Of a stretch of 64,000 nucleotides of DNA, positions 20,131-27,849 are shown piece after piece. Each line of letters starts with the position of its first letter. Position 1 is the stretch's first letter. The stretch lies in IMG/VR virus record IMGVR_UViG_3300046522_000297, positions 50,008-114,007 of that record; one strand, given 5' to 3'. The notes beneath the pieces are model-generated. The model had not been told where the DNA came from, ran no database searches, and saw only the letters and a list, made by a program, of their open reading frames with translations. The DNA comes from a virus. Made by a program: the position numbers and the translations under genes.

Positions 20131-21892
20131 CGAAACCTTCAAGCTGAAGCCCCAACTGGCGCGCGACAGCTACAAATTGGGTCACGATTCCCAATACCCA
20201 CTGGATACTCAGAAGGTCTACACCAACATGACCTTTCGTAGTGCCAAGCATTTCAAAGCACCGGCCGTCTGCGGATTTGACAACAAAATTACCTGGGTTG
20301 GTCTGCAAGGTACGATGATGGAATATCGTGCCATGTGGCAAGAACAGTTCTTCAGCCGACCCTGGGATGAAGTTGAAACGGAGTATGTTAACCGCACTAC
20401 TCCGTTCATGGGAAAAGCCCCTGATACCAGTCGGCTGAAAGCGTTACACGACCTGAGGTATCTGCCTTTACATGTTAAGCAGATCCCTGAGGGTAGTTAC
20501 CTGAACATCGGTGTTCCCGCCTTCACTATCGTCAATACCCAACCAAACGAAAATCTCTTCGGCTGGCTGACGAACGCGACGGAGACTTACCTCTCGAACG
20601 AAAGCTGGAAGCTGCCGACCATCGCTACGATCGCTACGGCGTACCGTCGTCTGTTCGACCATTACGCAGAACTGACTGGAGGTTCGATGGAGTTCGTGGA
20701 CTGGCAGGGGCATTGCTTCGCAGATAGAGGCCAAAGCGGTTATATGGACGCGGCCAAGAACTGCTCCGGCCACAGCGTTGCCTTCCTGGGTAGCGACTCG
20801 GTCTCGTCGGCAGACTGGATCACCTGGGCTTACTTCGCCGAAGAGAACTTCATCGCTGGCAGCGTCCCGGCTTCGGAACACGCTGTCTCCAGCCTGAACA
20901 TCGCTGTGATCAAGGCTGAGATGAAGAAGGAAATCGAGGCTATTCACGCCAATTTGAAGGAAGGTGAAGAAGCCAAAGACCTGACCGAAGACGAGTTGAT
21001 GGCCGAAGCAGAGTACCGCTTCTGCAAGCGCTACATCACCGAAGTCTATCCGACCGGCGTGGCATCATATGTTGCTGACACCTACAACTTCTGGCGTGTG
21101 ATCACCGAGATCGCTGCACGTCTGAAAGAAGAAATTCTGGCTCGTCAACCTGACGCCAACGGCCTGGCCAAGGTGGTGTTCCGTCCGGATAGTGGTGATC
21201 CTGTCAAGGTCCTGACGGGTTATGTTTGTGCCGAACTGCCGGCGGGAGCTACTCAAGAAGATTTTCGTAAACTCTCGTCTGACGTGGAAGCTGTAAAGCT
21301 TCACGATGGCACGTACTACGAAGTGGGCGGATGGTTAACCAGCTCTAACGGTGATCGCAGTGGCCTTATGTTGGGCCGGAAACTCTCTGAACCCGAAGTC
21401 AAGGGTGCGGTCGAATGCCTGTGGGACATCTTCGGCGGCACTGTGACCGACAAGGGCTTCAAGCAACTGCACGAACGTGTCAGCCTGATCTATGGTGATT
21501 CCATCACTCCGGATCGTGCGGATCAGATCATGCGTCGTCTGATGGCCAAGGGCTTCGCTTCGACCAACTGGGTTGCGGGCATTGGTTCGTACACCTACCA
21601 GTACATCACCCGTGACACTTTCGGTGCTGCACTGAAGGCAACGAACGCTGAAGTCGCTGGCGTTGCTCACGAAATCTACAAGGATCCGATCACCGATCCG
21701 GGTAAGAAGTCGGCCAAAGGCTTGCTGCGGGTAGAATACGAGAACGGCAACTTTGTTCTCTACGACCAGCAGACGCCGGAGCAGGAGAAGCAGGGTGTGC
21801 TGCAAGACCTGTTCCTGAACGGCAAGTTCCACAACCTCGTAAACTGGAAAACGGTCCGTGAACGTTTCGGTCTGGTGAAGTTGAATGTGTAA
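20105..21892 (+). CDS. nadV: Nicotinamide phosphoribosyltransferase
   Basis: Joins nicotinamide and PRPP to NMN, the key step of phage NAD+ salvage, useful when defences deplete NAD+. Motifs: DSYKLGH (21-27), FRPDSGDPV (359-367), YGDSI (463-467), and the WVAGIGS region near 490. At 595 aa it is about 100 longer than typical NAMPT/NadV; the extra length includes a Lys/Glu-rich helical segment at about residues 268-310. The ATG at 20105 follows AAAAGGGAATATA. C/G-ending codons indicate high expression. No NMN adenylyltransferase is seen in this window. Confidence 0.94.
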   Translation: MDQALQARNETFKLKPQLARDSYKLGHDSQYPLDTQKVYTNMTFRSAKHFKAPAVCGFDNKITWVGLQGTMMEYRAMWQEQFFSRPWDEVETEYVNRTTPFMGKAPDTSRLKALHDLRYLPLHVKQIPEGSYLNIGVPAFTIVNTQPNENLFGWLTNATETYLSNESWKLPTIATIATAYRRLFDHYAELTGGSMEFVDWQGHCFADRGQSGYMDAAKNCSGHSVAFLGSDSVSSADWITWAYFAEENFIAGSVPASEHAVSSLNIAVIKAEMKKEIEAIHANLKEGEEAKDLTEDELMAEAEYRFCKRYITEVYPTGVASYVADTYNFWRVITEIAARLKEEILARQPDANGLAKVVFRPDSGDPVKVLTGYVCAELPAGATQEDFRKLSSDVEAVKLHDGTYYEVGGWLTSSNGDRSGLMLGRKLSEPEVKGAVECLWDIFGGTVTDKGFKQLHERVSLIYGDSITPDRADQIMRRLMAKGFASTNWVAGIGSYTYQYITRDTFGAALKATNAEVAGVAHEIYKDPITDPGKKSAKGLLRVEYENGNFVLYDQQTPEQEKQGVLQDLFLNGKFHNLVNWKTVRERFGLVKLNV

Positions 21893-22124
21893 TATCATTC
21901 GAGTAGAAGGTCTCAACGTCTACAATCCAACTAACGAGGAGGTATTGGCCATGGCAAAAGCCGATATCGTTAAGTGGATCGGACGCGGGGACGGTAGGTT
22001 CTACCACAAGGTAGGGGTTCAAGGTCCGGTAAAACAGGGATTGGATGTGTTGTACATGATCCGTCTCGGACCTGAAACGTCTCTGCCGAAATCCGGACTT
22101 AGCGTAAAGGGGATTCAATGCTGA
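21885..22124 (+). CDS. Unknown protein, 79 aa, paralogue of 22118
   Basis: Shares with the next gene the block NxTxEE(V/I)LA(M/L)AKAxI(V/I)xWIGxGDxxFYxKxGxxGP. It overlaps nadV by 8 bases and 22118 by 7, so it is the third gene of the NAD salvage operon. No recognised family. Confidence 0.72.
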   Translation: MCNIIRVEGLNVYNPTNEEVLAMAKADIVKWIGRGDGRFYHKVGVQGPVKQGLDVLYMIRLGPETSLPKSGLSVKGIQC

Positions 22125-22384
22125 AAAAAGTCCGCATTGTCCAGCTGAAAAATCTGGAACTTACGAACCTTACCGACGATGAAATCCTGGCCCTCTCCAA
22201 GGCACAAGTCATTGCCTGGATCGGGGCTGGAGATAAAGGGTTTTATTGGAAGTACGGTATCGAAGGACCTATTGGCCATGGGGATAATCCAGATGAGTAT
22301 CGAGTCAAAATCCAAATCCAGGCGCCTTCGAATCTGGAGCCTGACGGCCCCATTGTTGTAATCGACAAACCCTATAAATGGTAG
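22118..22384 (+). CDS. Unknown protein, 88 aa, paralogue of 21885
   Basis: Second copy of the WIGxGD..FY domain, about 40% identical by eye to the previous protein, with an extended C-terminal strand region. A tandem duplication. Coupled by overlap. Confidence 0.72.
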   Translation: MLKKVRIVQLKNLELTNLTDDEILALSKAQVIAWIGAGDKGFYWKYGIEGPIGHGDNPDEYRVKIQIQAPSNLEPDGPIVVIDKPYKW

Positions 22385-22396
22385 AAAGGATTTAAT

Positions 22397-22807
22397 ATGC
22401 AATTCCCAGAAGGCACCCCTGTTTTCTCCCTGAACTCACCCACCTTTGCCGAAGATCTAGCAGCAGCACTAGGTATCCAGCCAGGCGAGAAAATCCAGTT
22501 CATCACCCCTCAGTTTGACCGGGTAGATGGTAAAACGGTAAATGTCCCGGAATTTACCCCGCTGGACTGGGCTAAACTGCCGACTAAGAGCCACGAAGAA
22601 CTGATCAGCATGGGTTTGGGTGTGTGGGAGAAGAGCGAAGAAGGCACTCATTATCTGTTCCCCCATGAATGGTATAGCATCATTCCTGAGGGGTTGCAGA
22701 TGAAGTGTATCGACGGCTCCATCGAAGTCTTCAAACGCGGCGTTACCGACGACGACAAACGTTTCGGTTGCATCGCTTATGGCTTCGTGAAACCTACGAC
22801 ATCATGA
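22397..22807 (+). CDS. Unknown protein, 136 aa
   Basis: Not recognised. RBS AAAGGA. Acidic alpha/beta protein with aromatic-rich middle (YLFPHEWYSIIPEG) and C-terminal beta strands. Overlaps the next gene by ATGA. Same operon as nadV. Confidence 0.72.
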   Translation: MQFPEGTPVFSLNSPTFAEDLAAALGIQPGEKIQFITPQFDRVDGKTVNVPEFTPLDWAKLPTKSHEELISMGLGVWEKSEEGTHYLFPHEWYSIIPEGLQMKCIDGSIEVFKRGVTDDDKRFGCIAYGFVKPTTS

Positions 22808-23052
22808 AAATCGTTCAAGTAAGTAACCCGTTTCTCTTCAACCCAAGTGAAGAGACCCTGCGTCTCGTACGGGAAGCAGAGGCAATCCGGGTCGTAGGCA
22901 AGGACTCGACTGTTTTGAGGATGAAAGATTCCATAAAAAGTTTGGGAATTTCCTTAACTCAAGGTCAAGTATTCGAGATTATCTTAGGTGGTCTGATAAA
23001 ATTGGAAAATTCTATTGGGCCTTTCGAAGCTGACACCGCTGTGATTAACTGA
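22804..23052 (+). CDS. Unknown protein, 82 aa
   Basis: The ATG at 22804 overlaps the previous stop. Short helical protein whose opening MKIVQVSNPFLFNPSEETL faintly resembles the 22118 start, but the WIGxGD core is missing. A terminator follows. Confidence 0.7.
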   Translation: MKIVQVSNPFLFNPSEETLRLVREAEAIRVVGKDSTVLRMKDSIKSLGISLTQGQVFEIILGGLIKLENSIGPFEADTAVIN

Positions 23053-23058
23053 AGTTCA

Positions 23059-23100
23059 AATACCGTACTTGGATTAATTTCCTTGTGCGGTATTTTTTTG
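23059..23100 (+). terminator. Rho-independent terminator
   Basis: AATACCGTAC (23059-23068) with GTGCGGTATT (23085-23094), then TTTTTG. Ends the prs-nadV operon. Confidence 0.82.
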
Positions 23101-23101
23101 C

Positions 23102-23130
23102 TTGACGATGGTATTTTTTAGGTTTAATAT
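23102..23130 (+). promoter_or_regulatory. Possible sigma-70 promoter
   Basis: TTGACG (23102-23107), 17-base spacer, TAATAT (23125-23130). It lies directly after the terminator and before the 23163 operon. Confidence 0.6.
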
Positions 23131-23162
23131 AAAATCATAGAGACAGAGAAAGGAATCTTCAA

Positions 23163-23390
23163 ATGTCTTTCGATAATAAGTACTACCCGAATAGAAAAGA
23201 TAATCGTAGGGTCTATAAATACGATTACGCTAAGCAAGTATCCAGACAGTGTCGTAATCACGGAGGCGACCCTTATAGTGAAGGCAACCGTTTATTCAAC
23301 ACTAAACGAAATGAATTGATAGCCAAGAACGAGTTGGCAAATCTTGGAAAGGAAGGTGATATGTATCTCGAAGGGTCAGGGTACGCTTAA
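23163..23390 (+). CDS. Unknown basic protein, 75 aa
   Basis: Tyr/Lys/Arg/Asn-rich N-terminal half (YYPNRKDNRRVYKYDY), helical second half. RBS AAAGGAA. Overlaps the next gene by one base. Function unknown. Confidence 0.7.
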   Translation: MSFDNKYYPNRKDNRRVYKYDYAKQVSRQCRNHGGDPYSEGNRLFNTKRNELIAKNELANLGKEGDMYLEGSGYA

Positions 23391-23689
23391 TGGCTTTAAG
23401 CGATTTATTCCCTCCCGGGTCAAAATGCCCGGCCTGCAATAAAGACCTGAACAAGGTGGCTAATGGAGAAATTCCGTGCGGGCCGTGTTTAGAAAGGGGT
23501 GAAGCACAGATTGCACAACTTACGGTATTGCAGCATTTACTAGCAGCTTTTGTTTGTATTTTTCATTTCCGGTTCTGGGATTCTATCTCTGAGTTCTCAT
23601 GGACTATAGAGAGGCTATTCAAGATCGGTGATTATCATCCTGAAACAGGAGAATTCTATAGACGTGGTTTCCTTAAATCTAAAACCTAA
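23390..23689 (+). CDS. Zinc-ribbon-like membrane-associated protein, 99 aa
   Basis: CPAC...CGPC (C18/C21 and C34/C37 approximately) forms a likely zinc ribbon in the first 40 residues; a hydrophobic segment LLAAFVCIFHFRFW (about 50-63) follows. Could tether a zinc domain to the membrane. No named family. Confidence 0.68.
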   Translation: MALSDLFPPGSKCPACNKDLNKVANGEIPCGPCLERGEAQIAQLTVLQHLLAAFVCIFHFRFWDSISEFSWTIERLFKIGDYHPETGEFYRRGFLKSKT

Positions 23690-23723
23690 TATTTAACACA
23701 GACCCAACAATTAGCCATATCGG

Positions 23724-23778
23724 TGGTATAAGAGAAGTATAAAGAGATATCTATATATCTTTTTTGCTTCTCTTTTTT
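23724..23778 (+). promoter_or_regulatory. Promoter TGGTATAAG with 5' hairpin leader
   Basis: Motif 23724-23732. AGAGAAG right after the TATA pairs with CTTCTCT (23767-23773), with inner GAGATAT/ATATCTTT pairing and a T-run behind it. Drives 23803. Confidence 0.78.
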
Positions 23779-23802
23779 TATGCCTAATTGAAAGGAAATG
23801 AA

Positions 23803-24249
23803 ATGTATCTGCTGGCAACCATTAAAGCTGATCAACTGAAAGCCCGTAAAGAACGCAACGGCGTAGTCACTGCAATCCTGACCACCCTCATCGGTGAAGT
23901 CGAAACTAAACAGAAGAACGAACAGCGCGACCTGACCGAAGCTGAAGTTATCACCATCATTAAGAAATTCCTGGACGGTGTCAACGAATGCATCGATAAA
24001 TCCACGAACAGCGAAAAGCGTGATCACAGCTATGTCGAGAAAGTGGTCCTGGAAGGTTATATGCCAAAGCAGCTGACCGGCGAAGAAACTCAAAATATTT
24101 TTGACAACTTATCAGAAGGTAAACCTTTGGTGATAGGTGAAGTCATGAAGGTTTTCAAAGAATATTACGTTGGCCGTTACGACGGCAAAATCCTGAAGGC
24201 CTGTATCGAAATGTATAATGGGGTTAATTATCCTAAACAGGAGAAATGA
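23803..24249 (+). CDS. GatB/YqeY-domain protein, 148 aa
   Basis: Matches the YqeY family: R..VV.AILT.LIGEVE, then LTEAEVITIIKKFLDG.NE, then a helix ending LEGYMPKQLTGEE. Family length is about 147-150 aa. YqeY domains resemble the tail of GatB, which handles tRNA for transamidation, so a tRNA-related role is likely but unproven. I chose the ATG at 23803 because AAAGGAA lies upstream. Own promoter-hairpin leader. Confidence 0.78.
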   Translation: MYLLATIKADQLKARKERNGVVTAILTTLIGEVETKQKNEQRDLTEAEVITIIKKFLDGVNECIDKSTNSEKRDHSYVEKVVLEGYMPKQLTGEETQNIFDNLSEGKPLVIGEVMKVFKEYYVGRYDGKILKACIEMYNGVNYPKQEK

Positions 24250-24250
24250 C

Positions 24251-24442
24251 ATGGAATTTATATTAGGGTTCGTCCTTGTCTGGATTTTTCTGGATAAAGT
24301 TTTCAGCGAAAGAAGCAGCTGCGATTGCTGCGAAGAGCTTGAAGATGATCTGGATGAACTTGATGTTGATCTCCATCGTGAGATTGAGAATCTCCAAGCA
24401 CAGATTAATGGACTGAATTATAAACTGGATAAAAATGACTAA
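24251..24442 (+). CDS. Membrane-anchored coiled-coil protein, 63 aa
   Basis: One membrane span (residues 3-18), then CDCC and a long acidic coiled coil (EELEDDLDELDVDLHREIENLQ). The ATG at 24251 follows AGGAGAAATGAC. Overlaps the nucleotidase gene by 8 bases. Function unknown. Confidence 0.68.
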   Translation: MEFILGFVLVWIFLDKVFSERSSCDCCEELEDDLDELDVDLHREIENLQAQINGLNYKLDKND

Positions 24443-25040
24443 ACCAATTATGCTTATTGACATGGACGGTGTAGTTGCCGATTTCTACGGTCACTTCCTA
24501 TCCATCTGGCGTGAGAAATACCCGGATCGTGTTTACGTCAAACCCGAAGACGTAACGGCGTTCTATCTCGAAACCCTGTATCCAGAAGAGTACAAGCAAG
24601 ACATCCTGGACATTCTCCGTGCCCCAGGTTTCTTCGCAAACCTTCCACCTATGCCGGGTGCAATCGAAGCACTGAAAAAGATCCGAGAAGAAGATAAGTT
24701 CGATACCCTTCTCTGCTCGACCCCGGACTCGGACTCGGTCAACCACAACTGTTCCAGCGAAAAGATGCGCTGGGTCGAACGTCACCTCGGTAATGAATGG
24801 GTTAAGGACGTAATTCTGACCCACGACAAGACTCTGGTTTACGGGGACTTCTTGCTCGATGACAAGCCAAAAATCAACGGGCGCAGAAAACCATCCTGGA
24901 TACAGATCATGTTTCAGCATGCGTACAACAAGGACATTCACGGATTTCATATGAATGGCTGGGAATACTGGCCGAGTGTGGAGAAATATCTCCTCGACCT
25001 CGTTAAAGAAAACAACCATTTCGAACAGGTATACGAATGA
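24435..25040 (+). CDS. 5'(3')-deoxyribonucleotidase, HAD superfamily
   Basis: Removes phosphate from deoxynucleoside monophosphates. 201 aa, as in the NT5C family. Catalytic motif DMDGVVADF at residues 9-17 (Asp9 nucleophile, Asp11 acid/base); the later LLCSTPDSDS region is motif II and LDDKP is the acidic motif. With dUTPase and ThyX-like proteins it points to control of thymidine pools. Overlaps the next gene by ATGA. Confidence 0.85.
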   Translation: MTKPIMLIDMDGVVADFYGHFLSIWREKYPDRVYVKPEDVTAFYLETLYPEEYKQDILDILRAPGFFANLPPMPGAIEALKKIREEDKFDTLLCSTPDSDSVNHNCSSEKMRWVERHLGNEWVKDVILTHDKTLVYGDFLLDDKPKINGRRKPSWIQIMFQHAYNKDIHGFHMNGWEYWPSVEKYLLDLVKENNHFEQVYE

Positions 25041-25771
25041 CCAAAGATTTGCCCAAAGCTATCAGCGACCTCTTCACCCCTAATGCAGAAATTCTCAAGG
25101 TCCCACCGGCCGAGAACGAGCCTAAGGCGGGTGGAGGAAACCTGATCAAAGTTCTGTTTCTGGATATCGACGGTGTCCTGAACAGTCATAAAACCCAAGT
25201 CATCTGGGGTAAGCTTCCGTTCCCCGGATATGATGGTGACAAAGGTTTCGTGGACGATGCATACACCTCGGATCCCGCTGCGGCAGCTCTGGTAGATCGT
25301 CTTTGTGATGCTACCGGTGCTTATATCGTACTGAGCTCGTCGTGGCGTATCGGTTGTAACCTCGAACAGGTCCGTACGATGCTGGTAACGCTGGGTATAG
25401 AATCCCCAATCATCGGTAAAACCTCGCAGCTCAACGGCAAGCGTGGTGACCAGATTGCTCACTGGATTAACGAGTTCAATACACATGAAGGTAAGGCTCG
25501 TCTGATTCAGCAAGGTCATCTGGATACGGAGGAGCTTGACCTTCCGTTCGACGACAAGACTGTGATCCAAACCTACGCCATTGTCGATGACAATGCTGAT
25601 ATGTTGGAATCGCAGAAGCATCACTTCGTTCAAACCACGTTCATGGACGGGCTCACTTGTGCCCTGACACTCGAACTCGGTAAGATCCTGAGTGATGACC
25701 CAACGTTCCATCTGAATGCTCTTACTGGCAAACCTTCCGTCGGTCAAGAGTGGGAAGATACTTTCAAATGA
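25037..25771 (+). CDS. HAD-like phosphatase, 244 aa
   Basis: Second HAD protein in a row. FLDIDGVLNS (41-50) with Asp43/Asp45, motif II IVLSSSWR, and YAIVDDNADM for metal binding. The SSSWR pattern and later HFVQTTFMDGLT are typical of the HAD proteins linked to RNA repair (Swiss-army-knife type) and of many phage proteins. Substrate unknown. The N-terminal 35 residues are an extra, probably flexible segment. Confidence 0.78.
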   Translation: MTKDLPKAISDLFTPNAEILKVPPAENEPKAGGGNLIKVLFLDIDGVLNSHKTQVIWGKLPFPGYDGDKGFVDDAYTSDPAAAALVDRLCDATGAYIVLSSSWRIGCNLEQVRTMLVTLGIESPIIGKTSQLNGKRGDQIAHWINEFNTHEGKARLIQQGHLDTEELDLPFDDKTVIQTYAIVDDNADMLESQKHHFVQTTFMDGLTCALTLELGKILSDDPTFHLNALTGKPSVGQEWEDTFK

Positions 25772-25790
25772 TTCAATAAATTTGAAAAGC

Positions 25791-25839
25791 TTGGTATAAG
25801 GAAAATAGAGGAGGATAATATCCAAATCTACTTTCCTTT
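25791..25839 (+). promoter_or_regulatory. Promoter TTGGTATAAG with 5' hairpin leader
   Basis: Motif 25791-25800. AAGGAAA from 25798 pairs with TTTCCTT (25832-25838), with inner GGATAATATCC. Drives the HTH gene. Confidence 0.75.
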
Positions 25840-25862
25840 CTTTTTACTATAACTATAAGATC

Positions 25863-26123
25863 ATGTCTAAGAACACTAACGAAATCAAACTCACTGCCCG
25901 TAAACTTGCAATCCTGTCGAAGAACGTCGCCCGCCACCGTAAGGCAGCCGACATGACGAAGGCAGAATTTGCTCGTAATACCACGGTGAGCCGTGACACT
26001 ATTCGTCGTATTGAGACTCTCCCTGAGGGTTACATTCCGTCGATCGACACGGTTAAAGCACTGGCGGATTTGGCAGGTGCATCTGTTCAAGAAATCCTGA
26101 CTACCAAACTTGTCTTTCAATAA
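25863..26123 (+). CDS. HTH XRE-type transcription regulator, 86 aa
   Basis: One Cro/CI-like helix-turn-helix domain: helix 2 MTKAEFARNTTVS, recognition helix RDTIRRIETL, then TVKALADLAGASVQEIL. It is the right length for a DNA-binding repressor without a ligand domain. Its operator is not identified; the 1.4-kb RNA and the TGTCCA array are nearby candidates. Confidence 0.85.
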   Translation: MSKNTNEIKLTARKLAILSKNVARHRKAADMTKAEFARNTTVSRDTIRRIETLPEGYIPSIDTVKALADLAGASVQEILTTKLVFQ

Positions 26124-26135
26124 ATAACGAAGGCA

Positions 26136-26176
26136 TGGTATAAGGGAATTGTAAGGGAGAGTCAATCTCTCTTACG
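26136..26176 (+). promoter_or_regulatory. Promoter TGGTATAAG with 5' hairpin leader
   Basis: Motif 26136-26144. GTAAGGGAGAG (26151-26161) pairs with CTCTCTTAC (26167-26175) around TCAAT. Drives 26211. Confidence 0.78.
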
Positions 26177-26210
26177 TATGTTTAACCGTTAGTTTTAAGG
26201 AAGTTCCCAA

Positions 26211-26396
26211 ATGGCATCTACCCTCAATGTCACCGAGTATCTCGAAGAAGGCTTCGCTCTGATCGAAGATACCGAGGGCACGTATCTGGCGTCTAAACAT
26301 ACTGATGCAATCGTTGATATTCCCAAAGTAATTCCCCCAGTCATTCCTACTCGTAACTGCATCTTGGTGCAGTCTCGTGAAGCGATGCTGACCTAA
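26211..26396 (+). CDS. Unknown protein, 61 aa
   Basis: Acidic first half, Pro/Val/Ile-rich second half (IPKVIPPVIPT). RBS AAGGAAG. Not recognised. Last protein gene before the giant RNA region. Confidence 0.7.
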   Translation: MASTLNVTEYLEEGFALIEDTEGTYLASKHTDAIVDIPKVIPPVIPTRNCILVQSREAMLT

Positions 26397-26407
26397 TCTT
26401 TAGGTCC

Positions 26408-26425
26408 GAGGAGCTTCGGCTCCTC
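26408..26425 (+). other. UUCG hairpin after 26211 gene
   Basis: GAGGAGC-TTCG-GCTCCTC, perfect 7-bp stem but without a T-run. Could be a terminator-like end, a processing site, or the first stem of the giant RNA. Confidence 0.7.
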
Positions 26426-26444
26426 TCCACGATCAAGTATAGTA

Positions 26445-27805
26445 GTCTAATAAGACAGGAAAGATGTAACAGCTTTCTAAATTCTTTCGGCTGCGCCGAT
26501 AGGCCTGGAGGTTCACGTCAACGACGTGACGTCCGTCGACCAGGTCCTCTGCAGCTGAAGAGCTCATCTCCTTGCAGCTCACCTCAACGAGTTGATCGTT
26601 TCACCCAGCCTGTGATATACTGCAGGCTTCACAACTTAATGTATGTTAGGCCTTGAGACGAAAGTCTCTTGAAGTCTAAGGTGGATGCCACATTCACTGT
26701 GTACTTCTCCTCCTACGGGGAGAAAAACCTGGCGGCCTCCGGCCACCGGTGTGATCTCGAACCCGGGTACTGCTTAGCTCCTTTAATAAAGAAGTTAAAC
26801 CAGGTACCTGGAGACCGGATGTGAGATCACAAGATTAAGTTATTTTCCGTCCTTAGTATTAAGCAAGTAACACCTTGCTACAGAAGGTAACCTTCTGGTA
26901 CTAGCTTGGGCTTTATCGCTACGCTCAAGCCCAGAGATGAATAGACTCCCTGGGATCCGCCGGCGCCGATCGCCGACGTATCTACGTCTCTTATGTGTAA
27001 GGACACTTTCGAACTTTGGTACAACAAGGGTATTACGCCTTTGTATCACGAGGCTACCTCGTGGGAGTACACTGGAATCAATGATTAATCCTGCGCTCAA
27101 GCATTGAGAAGTCAATGCCCGCTTGGATCATCGAGCAAAGTTCAATACCGGGTATGGGCACCGCCTCACTAAGAAAAGGGCCTTTCGACTTTAGTATTAA
27201 AGATAGAGAACCTATCTTCTACGATGCAACATTGTAGGTTTAGAGTTCTCATCACCTCTGGTGACCCCACCTCAGCTACATCCCTCTCTATGCTGTGGGC
27301 GCTCCGCTCAGGATGTATCAGAGGAGTGGTAACCAGAGGAGATGAGTAAGAAAAAGGACCGAGGTACTACTACTAATAAGATTTAATTAGTGGGCCCTGG
27401 GAGCACCTGGTACGTAATCGAGTAAAGTCAAAGGACGTTAGCATAAAAGTAAATGCACGGGTCGTCGGGCCCGACGTAAATCTCCCGGATCTCAATGACG
27501 AAACGTTGAGACGTCCTCCGTATATTATTATTGCCACAGCGTATGTTCCTTTGTGAATAGGCTAGCCAAGCAGAGAGAGGCGCATATATCCTCTGCAGGT
27601 GTAGACGCTGCCGTCATTTCGGTCTCCTCCCATAGATATAAAATCTGCCAATTAAAGTGAGAGTAGGTTCTCACCCAAACGACAACTGTCGGCGGTGGAT
27701 GGAAATTCTATGGAGCGTTGATACACCAGACAACTCGGAAAGACGGGTAACGTAGCTGTCACTACGCCGGTGCTCCCGATGTGGACACATCGGTTGAGCC
27801 TCTCG
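26445..27805 (+). ncRNA. Candidate giant structured RNA, about 1.4 kb
   Basis: No plausible gene on either strand. Perfect or near-perfect hairpins occur throughout: 26513-26529, 26607-26628, GAGAC-GAAA-GTCTC (26655-26668), 26705-26724, CAGAAGG-TAA-CCTTCTG (26881-26897), 26904-26930, 26961-26975, 27047-27063, 27101-27118, 27219-27237. Longer-range stems pair 26750-26758 with 26823-26831, and 27248-27262 with 27332-27346, the latter enclosing 27277-27283/27311-27317. A TATAGT box at 26438 could start it; a terminator at 27806 ends it. By size and setting it recalls GOLLD and ROOL phage RNAs but is longer; I cannot confirm a family. Confidence 0.72.
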
Positions 27806-27837
27806 ATCCCTACCGTAAAACGTGGGGATTTTTTTTA
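27806..27837 (+). terminator. Terminator of the giant RNA
   Basis: ATCCCTAC.G / CGTGGGGAT around TAAAA (27806-27829), then eight Ts and AGCTTAAT. Closely resembles the 6452 terminator. Confidence 0.88.
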
Positions 27838-27849
27838 GCTTAATCAAGG

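Noticed and set aside
26840-27115. 91-codon minus-strand frame in the giant RNA region
   Set aside because: Passes through several perfect hairpins, with no ribosome site and unlikely composition.
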